Source: Pseudodesulfovibrio alkaliphilus (GTDB lineage: Bacteria; Desulfobacterota; Desulfovibrionia; Desulfovibrionales; Desulfovibrionaceae). From it: 64,000 bases of DNA. The stretch lies in assembly GCF_009729555.1 (NCBI RefSeq), contig NZ_WODC01000009.1:1-64000 (forward strand), in the 5' to 3' direction. Both the position numbers and the translations under genes were made by a program. Positions 25,837 through 35,300 of the stretch are shown piece after piece. The notes beneath the pieces were generated by a model. That model worked only from the letters and a program-made list of their open reading frames with translations, was not told the DNA's origin and ran no database searches. The first letter of the stretch is position 1. Each line of letters begins with the position of its first letter.

Positions 25837-28800
25837 AACGAACTCCGGTCCAGAATCCGTTGGCGTTCCATTCCTGCGAACGATGCATGAGGCCGCGCGC
25901 CTCGATGCCCCAGTGGTCGGTGATATCCAGCACCCACTCCGCTTCCAGCTGGATGGAATTGTTGGCGTCCGAGCCGGTGCCGCCCGTGAGCCTGACATCC
26001 ACAAAATGGCGTTTCGCCCCGCAGAAGAAGTCTTCGGCAAGATCCTGATACCATTCCAGAGTGGCCGATCCGGCCAGGTATCCCTGCGGGGTCCAGTAGG
26101 GGTGGACGATGTCGGTCACTGTCCCCGCCGTACTGATCTCCCGGCTGTTGAACCGGGTGTGGCGGTAGTCCCCGCGCAGGATGACCTTGAACATGCGTGG
26201 ATGGTCTGTCAGCGCGTAGCCCACAGCCAGGTGGGCCGCTTCGCCCGAATTGTTGTCGCTGTACTCGATGTGCCGAGCCCCGGCCTCCACATCCAATCGT
26301 CGTCCGACAGGGACACGCGCATCTACCAGAAAGTGGTCCGACTGCGTCCCCTTGAGCAGGGCGAAGCGGTTCGCCACCTCGTCCACACGCTCGTAGCCGA
26401 AGCCAAGACGGGCAGCATCGCGCAGATTCAGCTCCAACCGTGTGCGGTATTGATCGGTATCCCTGGGCTCCCCGGCACCGAAGCGCTTGGCCGTCCATGA
26501 CGCCTGACCACTGAACCATTCGTTGAAGACCCCGGAAAAGCCAAGTGTCCCGCCCAAGGCGCTGTACTGCTTGCTTGGGCCTTGCGGCATCTCCTGCCAG
26601 CGGTGGGCGGTCACGTCCAGCCGCAGGTTGCATTGCACCGGCAGGGAGACCTGCAGGTCATTGCGCAGCCGGACCATGTTGGCGAGATTGCCGCGTCCTT
26701 TTTCTTCCCAGAGGTCCACCCCGGCCCGGAGCCAGGGAGCGCTGCGCCGCTTGTTTCTTTCAAGTGCCTGCCCGGCCAGTGAGTGCTGGGGGTCGATCTT
26801 AAGAAGCCGCTCATAGGTGGCGGCCTCTTCCTCGCACAACCCCAACGCGCACTGGGTCTGGGCAAGGTCGAACCACGCCTCCTGATTGTCGGGCCGCAGA
26901 TCGGTCAAGGCGGTCAGGTCGTTCATGGCCGGAGCGAACCGCCGGTTGAAGGCCGCCAGTTTGGCCCGTCGCTCCAGAGCCGTGGCATGCTGGATGCGGT
27001 AGAGGGGCAGGAGTTCCGCAAACACCATGGGATGCGTCCGGGCCACGTCGGTGTCGGACAGATCGGCATAGGCCAGGAAAATGCCGCCTCCATGGGCGCT
27101 TCGACGCGCAAGGGCTGCGGCTCTCGCTAGCTGGTCGTCACCCCGGCCCGCGTCCAGTTCATTTTCCAGTCGTTCGGCCAATATTTCGTCCACCGGCGGT
27201 TCGAGCATGCGGTCGAAAATCTCCGAGGCGTGCTGGGCGCGCTTGTCCCAGAAGGCGGCCCGAGCCATCTCCCGCAACGGCACCGGGTCAGCCGGGTCGG
27301 CGGCATGCAGGGCCTCGAAGGCGGTAATGGCCTCGTCGTAGCGTCGGCTCCAGGCCAGCACTCTGGCGCGGGTAAGCAGAATCTTGGAACTGTCGGGAAA
27401 CTCGGTTGCCAATACGTCGAGTCCCTTGAGGGATTCATCAAAGCGGCCAGCATAGGCCAAATTTTCGGCCAGGGCCATTCGCGCCGGGAAGAACTGGGGA
27501 TCATGCCCAAGGGCGGCCTCAAGACAGGCTATGGCCTCGGCATGGTATCCATCCCGCGAAAACAGATCGGCCCACAGGGTCAGATCGGCAGCGTCTTTTT
27601 CAGTATGGACCAGTTCACGGCTCAAGGCCGCCGGGTCGCAGTCGGGTCGGCAAATGACCGCGTAATAATGTGCGGGGGGATACTCCGGGTCCAGACCATA
27701 GGCGCGGTCAAAGGCGTCTTCGGCGACCTGCCGGTCACCTTCCCACTCAAGAGCCATGCCCAGTTCCACCAGCATGGCCGCATCGTCGTGGGCCAGCCGC
27801 TTCCAAATGGCGACGGCCTCGGCGTATCTTCCCAGCAACGTCAAAGCCTGGGCGCGCAATGTGTCCACCCTGGGGTCGCTCCCAGTCCTGGCAAGCGGGT
27901 CCAGCACGACCAGGGCGGCCTCCCCGTTCTTTTCCTGCAACTTGACCCGGGCCAAGGCCAGCCGGGCCGCCGTGTCATCAGGGTTCTCCGTCAGGCCAAC
28001 GCGCAGGACTCCTTCGGCCTCCTCGTACCGCTGGGCGCTGGCCAATGTCTCGGCAAGGCCGAGGGCCACCTGCGGGTCCGGCCCCTGTGTCGCCAGATAT
28101 TCCCGCCGGATGGACGCGGACTGCTGAAAAGCGCCCCAAAGATTCATGAACTGCGCCAGCCGCAAACGCGCCTGCGGCGTATCGTCCGCTTTCACCGCCT
28201 GCATGGCGTACTTTCGTGCCGCACTGGCGTGGCCCTGCGCAGCCTCCAGGTCGGCCAGTTCATACAGGAGCGCGGCGTTGTCTGGAGCCGATGCCGCCAA
28301 CTGGTCAAGCATGGCTCGGGCACGCCGGGTGTCGCCTGTCTGGGCGAGGACTCGCGAGTAGAGCAGGGAAATTTCCACATCCGTAGGGTGCTGGGCGTGC
28401 AATTCGGCCAGCAGCGGAGCGACGCGCTCGGCCTGATCGGACCACGCCAATGCCTGAGCCAACCGCAGGCCGAGGTCCGGGCGTTGCGACCCGGCATCGC
28501 GGGCACGTTGGTAGGCTTCCGCAGCCTCGGCCATGCGCCCGGAAGCAAACAAAGCATCGCCAAGTCCGCCCGCAACGCGAGGGGCGCTCAGATCAAGGGT
28601 AAGGTAGAGTTTTTTCGCCTCGTCCTGCCTGCCCAGACGAAGAAGCACCTCGGCCAATTCCAGGGAGAGTTCGCTGTTTGCGGGACTCTGGGCGATGAGA
28701 CGACGGTATTCGGCTTCAGCCTGGACCAGCGTGGCTTCCGAGTAGGAGTAAAGACGGGCCAGCAGATGCCGGGCCTCGTGATCGGAGATGGCGCTTCGCG

Positions 28801-28945
28801 GAGAAACGAGGCTGGCGGCCAGCGCGAGTGACGGCGCAAGACACCAGAGTACCGCCGCAAGCGTCACTGCCAGTGGCATGAGCCACCAGCCTGCGAAGCC
28901 TTGGCGCAGGCTAATCCAGCGTGCGTTTGAGCTCTCGGATGGCAT
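25826..28945 (-). CDS. TPR-rich outer-membrane exopolysaccharide exporter (BcsC/PgaA-like)
   Basis: 1039 residues. Signal peptide about 20-50 (LAVTLAAVLWCLAPSLALAA), then a long run of tetratricopeptide repeats (about 60-770) and a C-terminal region of alternating amphipathic strands ending in an aromatic residue (FWTGVRYGF), consistent with a beta-barrel. The architecture matches BcsC, PgaA and related exporters in which periplasmic TPRs guide the glycan to an outer-membrane pore. Start ATG 28945 overlaps the preceding gene by 35 bp and gives a basic n-region; ATG 28879 is possible but lacks one. Confidence 0.85.
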   Translation of the reverse strand: MPSESSNARWISLRQGFAGWWLMPLAVTLAAVLWCLAPSLALAASLVSPRSAISDHEARHLLARLYSYSEATLVQAEAEYRRLIAQSPANSELSLELAEVLLRLGRQDEAKKLYLTLDLSAPRVAGGLGDALFASGRMAEAAEAYQRARDAGSQRPDLGLRLAQALAWSDQAERVAPLLAELHAQHPTDVEISLLYSRVLAQTGDTRRARAMLDQLAASAPDNAALLYELADLEAAQGHASAARKYAMQAVKADDTPQARLRLAQFMNLWGAFQQSASIRREYLATQGPDPQVALGLAETLASAQRYEEAEGVLRVGLTENPDDTAARLALARVKLQEKNGEAALVVLDPLARTGSDPRVDTLRAQALTLLGRYAEAVAIWKRLAHDDAAMLVELGMALEWEGDRQVAEDAFDRAYGLDPEYPPAHYYAVICRPDCDPAALSRELVHTEKDAADLTLWADLFSRDGYHAEAIACLEAALGHDPQFFPARMALAENLAYAGRFDESLKGLDVLATEFPDSSKILLTRARVLAWSRRYDEAITAFEALHAADPADPVPLREMARAAFWDKRAQHASEIFDRMLEPPVDEILAERLENELDAGRGDDQLARAAALARRSAHGGGIFLAYADLSDTDVARTHPMVFAELLPLYRIQHATALERRAKLAAFNRRFAPAMNDLTALTDLRPDNQEAWFDLAQTQCALGLCEEEAATYERLLKIDPQHSLAGQALERNKRRSAPWLRAGVDLWEEKGRGNLANMVRLRNDLQVSLPVQCNLRLDVTAHRWQEMPQGPSKQYSALGGTLGFSGVFNEWFSGQASWTAKRFGAGEPRDTDQYRTRLELNLRDAARLGFGYERVDEVANRFALLKGTQSDHFLVDARVPVGRRLDVEAGARHIEYSDNNSGEAAHLAVGYALTDHPRMFKVILRGDYRHTRFNSREISTAGTVTDIVHPYWTPQGYLAGSATLEWYQDLAEDFFCGAKRHFVDVRLTGGTGSDANNSIQLEAEWVLDITDHWGIEARGLMHRSQEWNANGFWTGVRYGF

Positions 28946-29531
28946 CCTCGTTCCGCCCGGCCCAGGACAGCGCCTGGGCGTATTTTCGTCTGATCTGCAC
29001 GTCGTCCGGATGACGCTCAAGCAGCCGTTCATACTGTTCAAAGGATTCTTCCAGCCTGTCGCTCCACGAATAGACCTCGGCCAGCTTCAGCCGGGCATTG
29101 TCATTGTCGGGGGTGCTTTTCAATACGGCCAGGAGTTGCCTGATGGCCATGTCGTATTGGCCGCTGCCGATGGCGTGATCGGCAATGAGCATCCTGTCGT
29201 CCGAGGTCATGGCCGAATCAGGGAGTGCCGTGAAAAGGCGGATGGCCTCCTCGCCCTTCCCGGTCCAGGCCAGGACCCGGGCCAGTCGGACGCGCGCGGC
29301 CTCGTTCTCCGGCTGCTGCTCCAGCACCTTGCGGTACTGAACCTCGGCCTCGCCGAAACGGCCCGCGCCCGAAAGCAGGTCGCCCAGTTCAAGCCGGGCC
29401 TGCCAGTCCGGGACGTTCCGGCTTGCCGTGGGCCTGTCGGATGTCGGCACGGGATTATTGATTTGGGCAAAGATGTTGTCAGAAGCGAAAAGCAAGACGA
29501 GAACGAATGCAACAGCAAAGAATCTGATCAC
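28911..29531 (-). CDS. Secreted TPR protein
   Basis: 206 residues. Signal peptide MIRFFAVAFVLVLLFASDNIFA followed by about four TPR units (for example LGDLLSGAGRFGEAEVQYRK and LAEVYSWSDRLEESFEQYER). GTG 29531 overlaps the previous stop (GTGA). Its repeats resemble those at the start of the large barrel protein, so it probably extends the periplasmic TPR scaffold between synthase and pore. Confidence 0.85.
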   Translation of the reverse strand: MIRFFAVAFVLVLLFASDNIFAQINNPVPTSDRPTASRNVPDWQARLELGDLLSGAGRFGEAEVQYRKVLEQQPENEAARVRLARVLAWTGKGEEAIRLFTALPDSAMTSDDRMLIADHAIGSGQYDMAIRQLLAVLKSTPDNDNARLKLAEVYSWSDRLEESFEQYERLLERHPDDVQIRRKYAQALSWAGRNEDAIRELKRTLD

Positions 29532-30295
29532 TGTTCCTCCCCCAATAGCCGCCTGTATTCGGTTTCCGCCTCATCAATCCGGCCGCTCCAGCTCAGGATG
29601 CGGGCCAGAACCAGGCGGGCCGCCCGATCATCAGGCCGGGCGCGGACCAGTTCGCGGGCCAGCGGCAGAGCGGTTTCCACATCTCCGGCCCAGCCCAGGG
29701 TTTCAATTCTGCCCAAGGCGGCCTCGGCATTCGCCGGGTCTTCCGCAAGAAGCCTGTCGTATTCGACCAGAGCCTCGTCATAGCGTTTCTGGCGGCGCAA
29801 GAGATCGGCCAACTGCATACTCTCATCCCGGCTGCGACGCTCAGGGACGGTCCGTAGCAGGAGTGTCAACGCCTCGTCCTCGTATCCGTAAGCATCCATG
29901 AGCCCAGCCATTTGACCGGCCAACCCGGCCGGGGTTGGACGAATCTCCAAGAGAGTCTGGCTCAACAGTGAGAAAGCCTGTCTGCCTCGACCGGTCTCCA
30001 GCATCACTCGCGTTGCCTGTAACACTGCATCAGGCCTCCGTGCGCCTTCACTCACGGCCTGGACAATCAGCGCGTCAGACTCGGAAACGAGCCCTTCGTT
30101 TGCCAGGGTTTGTGCCCGGTGTAAAAGCACCAGCGGCCGATTGACCAAAGGGTACAAAAAAAGCATGCCCGCCGCGGAAAGGACAAGGAGCGCCGCATAA
30201 ATGCTCTTGTGCCTGGTTTGCATATCCATGGCTTCGATCCGCTCACCCATGTCCGGGTTGTCTGCATGCTCTTTGAAGACGAGCTTGATCACCAT
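29528..30295 (-). CDS. Membrane-anchored TPR protein, first gene of the exopolysaccharide operon
   Basis: 255 residues. One membrane helix at about 33-53 (SIYAALLVLSAAGMLFLYPL) and then TPR-like repeats (LADLLRRQKRYDEALVEYDR; LARILSWSGRIDEAETEYRR). With the next two products it gives three TPR proteins in a row, the first fixed in the inner membrane, possibly forming a chain across the periplasm. ATG 30295 is used; ATG 30250 is possible, and the ribosome site is weak for both. Confidence 0.85.
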   Translation of the reverse strand: MVIKLVFKEHADNPDMGERIEAMDMQTRHKSIYAALLVLSAAGMLFLYPLVNRPLVLLHRAQTLANEGLVSESDALIVQAVSEGARRPDAVLQATRVMLETGRGRQAFSLLSQTLLEIRPTPAGLAGQMAGLMDAYGYEDEALTLLLRTVPERRSRDESMQLADLLRRQKRYDEALVEYDRLLAEDPANAEAALGRIETLGWAGDVETALPLARELVRARPDDRAARLVLARILSWSGRIDEAETEYRRLLGEEQ

Positions 30296-30669
30296 TCCAC
30301 CATTCTTCTGGTATACCGTTCATGTCTTTATTTCAAGCATCTCCATTCAAAAGATCAATGCGCCCACCCTTTTTGACGCAGGTTCAGGCTGAGCTGAGGG
30401 GAAAAACGGGGCTGAACCAGTTTGAGAGTGTCGAACACGAAGACAGGCCACAGGCCGGGATATCGCTTCGGCGTATGGATCAGCACCCTTTCCCCGTGGC
30501 TCGTTCACGTGGCTCGTCCGCGTGGCTCGAGCGCCACGTCAGCTTTACCGGACCAGTTTCAGGACAGGCGGTTTACGCCCCCCGTTACCACGCCAGACGG
30601 CATCCAGGGCGTCCACTGCGCCGATGCTTTTCTCAACACCCTGTCAAACTTGACCTTTTCAATGGTCGA
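30296..30669. other. Intergenic region with 13-bp tandem repeats
   Basis: It contains the promoter side of the exopolysaccharide operon and the 3' side of the TetR gene. A minus-strand stretch just past the TetR stop (about 30560-30655) reads GVEKSIGAVDALDAVWRG and GNGGRKPPVLKLVR then stops, like the tail of a lost gene. I could not identify it. The tandem repeat at 30495 is listed separately. Confidence 0.4.
30495..30533. repeat. Three tandem 13-bp units
   Basis: Units CGTGGCTCGTTCA, CGTGGCTCGTCCG and CGTGGCTCGAGCG follow one another and share CGTGGCTCG. They lie in non-coding DNA between the exopolysaccharide operon and the TetR gene. The last unit is followed by CCACG, which could pair with the CGTGG starts. 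Confidence 0.7.
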
Positions 30670-31257
30670 CTAGGTTCCGTAGTGGCAAAGGAAGAAATCC
30701 GCCTGCTCTTGGGCCAATGTCTGTATTTCCTGGTCTGTCAAGGGCGGGCTGCAAAAGAGAAGCCGGGGCAGAAAGGCGGTGGATTTGGCCAGCCCTGCGA
30801 GGTAGGTCAGCGCCTTTTCCGGGGCCCCCTTGCGCAGGCGGCCATCCTCCATGGCGGCCAGTATCCATTTGAACGGCAAGCTTCCCGAAAAGTCGGTCAC
30901 TTCTGCCAAAACGGACCCCAGCTCCGGGGATTTGGCCGTTTCAGCGATGATAATCCTGGCCAGGCGGATGTTTTCTGCCTGATTCAGATGTGCAAGCATG
31001 GCGGCGACAACGTCGACGAGCTGCTCCCGCAACGGGGTATCCGAAGCGTATTGCGGACACCGCTCGATCCCTGCGCTGTGGCGGAGATGACTGATTATCG
31101 CCGAAAACACGGCTGTCTTGCTGGCATAGTACCGATAAAGCGTCCGCTTGGACACTCCGGCAGCCTCGGCAATGGCCTGCATGCCGGTGCCGGAGTACCC
31201 GTGCCTCTCGAATTCGTCGCACGCCGCGGAGATGATGTCTTTCTGCTTCTTGCGCAT
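30670..31257 (-). CDS. TetR-family transcriptional regulator
   Basis: 195 residues. N-terminal HTH at about 5-50 (RKKQKDIISAACDEFERHGY; GMQAIAEAAGVSKRTLYRYY, typical TetR). The C-terminal domain resembles the AcrR/TetR_C group. ATG 31257 is chosen because it starts just before the HTH; no clear ribosome site was seen. Divergent from the MarR gene. Target unknown: the symmetric GTAAAC-N6-GTTTAC site near the RND cluster (47016) is a candidate operator for this or the second TetR. Confidence 0.88.
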   Translation of the reverse strand: MRKKQKDIISAACDEFERHGYSGTGMQAIAEAAGVSKRTLYRYYASKTAVFSAIISHLRHSAGIERCPQYASDTPLREQLVDVVAAMLAHLNQAENIRLARIIIAETAKSPELGSVLAEVTDFSGSLPFKWILAAMEDGRLRKGAPEKALTYLAGLAKSTAFLPRLLFCSPPLTDQEIQTLAQEQADFFLCHYGT

Positions 31258-31494
31258 ATTGCTGCAACGCCGTTGTATGTAACCGCCACCACTTCCCACT
31301 TTATATCCCTTACCCTGGCAGGAGTCCACACAGCCCGGCCCATTTCGACTTCACAAGCCTTGCTCACGGAAGTCCGCCTTCAAAAGAGGCTCTCTCACGT
31401 CAGACAAAAACCACATCGTCAGCGGCACAAAGCAGGCGTTGCCGCCACTCGCAACACCTGCCGGACTTTCCCTCCCGCGCCTGTTGACAAGATG

Positions 31495-31509
31495 GTTAAG
31501 CTTATTTAT
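31495..31509 (+). promoter_or_regulatory. Partial copy of the GTTAAGC operator motif
   Basis: GTTAAGCTTATTTAT, 10 bases upstream of the MarR ATG. The left half matches the sites at 32005 and 32173, the right half only partly (11 of 15 overall). Likely autoregulatory site. Confidence 0.4.
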
Positions 31510-31518
31510 CATTTCTTC

Positions 31519-31989
31519 ATGAGTGTGCAGCAAGACACCAGGGTGCGGATGTACGAACGGCTCCGAAGGATCGTGGAAAAGCATGCGGCGATGGACGAGC
31601 GACCGTTTCGCCTCAGCGACACGATGGCCCTTTCCCCGCGAGATGTCAGGACCATCGAGTTTCTCAGCCAAAAGGGGACGTTCAACGTGACCAGCGTGGC
31701 GGATCATTTCCGATTCACCAAGAGCGCGGCCTCGCAATTGGTCAACCGCCTCGTCCGGCGTGGCGTGGTCCACAAGGAAATCTCCCCGCACAGCGACAAA
31801 GAGTACCATCTCCGGCTGACCGACGCGGGCCTGGAGGCCTACCGGCTTGTGCAGGCCATGGATCAGGATCGGCTTGAAGCATTTCTTGGCAAGATCGACG
31901 GCTTTTCCCGGCAGCAAATCGAAACGGCGGGCGCCGTGCTTGAGGCGGTGGAAAAAATGATGGACGAGAGAATGGAGCAATCCGGCTGA
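31519..31989 (+). CDS. MarR-family transcriptional regulator
   Basis: 156 residues. Winged HTH at about 40-115: RDVRTIEFLSQKGTFNVTSV then ADHFRFTKSAASQLVNRLVR and the wing RRGVVHKEISPHSDKEYHLR. A long C-terminal dimerisation helix follows. ATG 31519 is used; ATG 31492 is in frame. The gene is flanked by three copies of a GTTAAGC palindrome and lies upstream of the CoA-dehydratase activase gene on the same strand, which it probably controls. Confidence 0.9.
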   Translation: MSVQQDTRVRMYERLRRIVEKHAAMDERPFRLSDTMALSPRDVRTIEFLSQKGTFNVTSVADHFRFTKSAASQLVNRLVRRGVVHKEISPHSDKEYHLRLTDAGLEAYRLVQAMDQDRLEAFLGKIDGFSRQQIETAGAVLEAVEKMMDERMEQSG

Positions 31990-32004
31990 AGAGCCGTGCG
32001 CCCG

Positions 32005-32027
32005 AAAGGTTAAGCTGTTTAACCTTT
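32005..32027 (+). promoter_or_regulatory. Perfect 9-bp palindromic operator
   Basis: AAAGGTTAA-GCTGT-TTAACCTTT, 15 bases after the MarR stop. The arms are exactly complementary. It could act as a MarR operator for the downstream gene; a hairpin role is possible but there is no T-tract. Confidence 0.65.
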
Positions 32028-32172
32028 CTTCCCGCAGAGCGAATGGGTTCGTGGCGGACCAACCGATTGTGCCGCACAGCGACAAGGGGACCGGAGAGGC
32101 TGGCAGGCACGGCAGAACAGGCCGCTTCGCCCTCCGGGGGGCATAGGGACGACGTTTTTTTACAGCCACTTG

Positions 32173-32187
32173 GTTAAGCTGATTAAC
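32173..32187 (+). promoter_or_regulatory. GTTAA-N5-TTAAC operator
   Basis: GTTAAGCTGATTAAC, 14 of 15 identical to the core of the site at 32005. It lies 131 bases upstream of the activase start, in a region (31990-32318) with no gene that should contain the promoter. Confidence 0.6.
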
Positions 32188-32318
32188 TTTTTGCAACCAA
32201 CGGCACGGCAACTGGCCTGAACCATCCGGGGATAGGTACCCCCTCATCTCCGGCTGTTCCCGGGAATGAGAGGCGGATTTGAACAGACGGGCGGTTCACC
32301 GCCCCAGGAGACATCACC

Positions 32319-35300
32319 ATGTACACCTTAGGCATTGACATTGGGTATTCATCGGTCAAGGCGGCTGTCCTGGATGACAGCGGGACCACCGTTCATACGG
32401 AGTATCTCCTTCACAAGGGGGATGTGGCCCGCGAACTCCTGGGTATCGTTGAGCGGATTCTTCTCCTGCCGCAAGCAGGAGACATCGCCGTGGGAGCGGT
32501 AGTGGGCAGCGGCGGGCCTCTGCTCACAGACGGAGGCCGCATCCACCATGTCAACGAGGTGGCCGCCCTGATCGAGGGGGTGCTGCTTCTGGACGGCGAC
32601 TGCTCCTCCATCATCGAGATAGGCGGCCAGACCGCCAAGTTCGTCACCGGGTATTCCCGGCGCGACCGGAAGGCCCTTCAGGTCTCCATGACCTCCAATT
32701 GCTCCTCGGGAACCGGCTCCTTTCTGGAGGAGCAGGTTTCACGCCTTGGGCTGAACATCGAGGGATACTCCGCCATGGCGGCCAAGCACACCTTCATCCC
32801 CCGCATTGCGGGCCGGTGCAGCGTGTTTGCCAAGACGGATATCATCCATCACCAGCAGGAAGGCGTCTCCACGTCCGACATCCTGGCAGGACTGGCCCAT
32901 GCCGTGGTGAAAAACTACCGCAGCGCGGTCATGCGCGGGCAGCCCCGCACTCCCCCGCTGTTTTTCGCGGGCGGGGTGGCAAAAAACTCGGCCATCGCCG
33001 ACGCGCTGGTTTCGGAAATCGGATTGGACAAGGACAGTCTGCACAGAGACGAACGCTCCGCCCTTGCCGGAGCCATGGGCGCAGCCCGGCTGGCCGCAAG
33101 GCAAAAGATGCCCCTGGATCTTCCCGCGCTTGTCGCTTTCCTGCAGACAGACCGGCCCTGCCGTCCTGACCGGCACGAAGCCGTGCGCCTTGCCCCGCTG
33201 GGTGCGTTCGGTGAGGGGGACGGGGAAAGAAAACACGACTGCCCCGCAAGAGACCAACGGGAGAACCAATGCTGGCTCGGCATTGACGTGGGGTCCACCA
33301 GCACCAACGTGGTGCTGGCCGACTCCGCAAACCGGATTCTGGATTTTCGATACATCAGGACCGCGGGCAATCCCGTTCAGGCGGTACGAACCGGATTGGC
33401 CCAGCTGCAAGCCGCAGCGGACAGCCTACTGGTGGCCGGGGTGGGCGTTACCGGCTCGGGCAGATACATGATCGGCCGATTGGTCGGCGCGGATGTGGTT
33501 CGGGACGAGATAACGGCCCAGGCCAGGGCGGCCTCGGCCATTGATCCTGAAGTGGACACTGTTTTCGAAATAGGGGGACAGGATTCCAAGTACATCGCCA
33601 TGGAAAACGGCGTTGTCACCGATTTTCAGATGAACAAGATCTGCGCGGCAGGGACGGGCTCCTTTATCGAGGAACAGGCCAGAAAACTCGGGCTCTCCCT
33701 TGGCAGCATCGGACAAGCCGCCCTTGCGGCCTCCAGTCCGACGAATCTGGGGGAGCGCTGCACCGTGTTCATTGAAAGCAGCATTGCAGCGCACCTCTCC
33801 CATGGCGCGGATCTCGGCGACCTCGTGGCCGGGCTCTGCTATTCCATCGTGAAGAACTACATGAACCGGGTGGTCAGCAGAAAGCGGGTTGGGAGCAAAA
33901 TCTTCCTGCAAGGCGGAATTGCCTTCAATCAGGGCGTGGTCAACGCCTTCCGCGCCGTGACCGGCAAGCCTGTTGTTGTTCCGCCGTTCTTCAGCGTTAC
34001 AGGTGCGCTGGGCGCCGCCATCCTGGCCCGCGAGGCAATGGAAGCCGAAAACAGGTCGCAAACTGAATTCAAGGGATTCAACCCGGCAGACCTCCCCGCC
34101 CCGCAGACAGCGCAACCCGTCGCGACACAGTCGGACTTTGCGCGAGAGGTTCAGGACTTCATCTTCCAGGGGTACGAACCCCGGCGCGACCCGAACCGGA
34201 AAACCGTGGGAATCCCCCGCGCCCTTTTCACCTTCGGCATGTTCCCCCTGTTCCATCCCTTTTTCAGGGAGCTGGGGTGCAACGTGCTGCTCTCGGACCC
34301 CACGTCCGAGGAAACCATCAGGCTCGCCCAAGAGTATTCGCTGGACGAGACCTGCTATCCGGTCAAACTGATCAACGGACACGCCGCCCAACTGGTGGAA
34401 AAGGGAGTGGATTTCCTCTTCTTTCCCGACCTGCATACCGTATCCCATCCCGGCTCCCGCTCCCGGCAGGATTACGGCTGCCCCTACATGCAGGCCGCAT
34501 TCAAGATCATCAACAAGGCCATGGGTCTGGAATCCAGGGGCATCAAGCTCCTTGCGCCGACCATCTCCTTCAATCAGGGCCGGGAATTCATACAAAAGGC
34601 CTTCATGGACATGGCATGGGAAGTGGGAGCCAACAAGGAGCAGGCCGCCAGGGCGCTGCAGACGGCCATGCAGTCCCACAAGGCTTTCGAGGCCAGGGTG
34701 GAGGCTCGGGGAAAGCAGATGGGCGAGGTGATCCCCGGAGAAAAAACCTTTGTGCTGGTCTCCAAGATTTACGGCGTGGCCGATCCCGTGTTGAACCTGG
34801 GGATTCCCGACAAGCTGGCCGAGATGGGGTACCGCACCCTGCCGTTCTACGCCCTGCCCGAAGCCGACATCTTCGGAAAACATCCCAACATGTATTGGCC
34901 CTTTGCCCAGCATATCCTGGCGGCCGCCGTGTTTTCGGCCTCCCGGCCCGACTTGTATCCCATCCTCCTCACGCACCATGGGTGCGGTCCCGACACTGTC
35001 ACCGCCCATTACTTCCGCGAAATCATGGGCGGCAAACCCTTCCTGACCATTGAGGTGGACGAGCATTCATCCGGGGTGGGCGTCCTCACCCGGGTGGAGG
35101 CGTTTGTCAACAGCCTGTCCGGGCGCAGGAGCCCTTGGGCGGCCCCCCCCTGCAGACCAACGGAAGCAACCGAAAAAGGCGGCAAGCTGCACACCGGACT
35201 GCCCACCCCCCAAGGCGGTCCGCTCCTGCTGCCCTCCCTCTTCCCCTATTCGCAGTTGATCGCCGAGGGGATGCGCGCCCATGGATACGACGTGGAACTG

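Noticed and set aside
24682-25890. A 402-codon open frame on the + strand
   Set aside because: Antisense to the GT2 gene, which carries all its catalytic motifs; the frame shows no motif of its own.
27230-28831. A 533-codon open frame on the + strand
   Set aside because: It is antisense to the TPR/barrel gene; its composition follows from the GC-rich codon pattern of the opposite strand, and it shows no recognisable domain.
30495-30533. A CRISPR array
   Set aside because: Only three directly abutting 13-bp units, with no spacers.
30322-31491. A long N-terminal extension of the MarR reading frame
   Set aside because: It runs antisense through the TetR gene and has no MarR-like features; the ATG at 31519 directly precedes the conserved domain.
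32005-32027. The palindrome as a terminator for the MarR gene
   Set aside because: The AT-rich stem lacks a following T-tract, and closely related copies occur upstream of other genes, which favours an operator.
33426-35066. A 546-codon open frame on the minus strand
   Set aside because: Antisense to the double activase, whose motifs are complete across this stretch.
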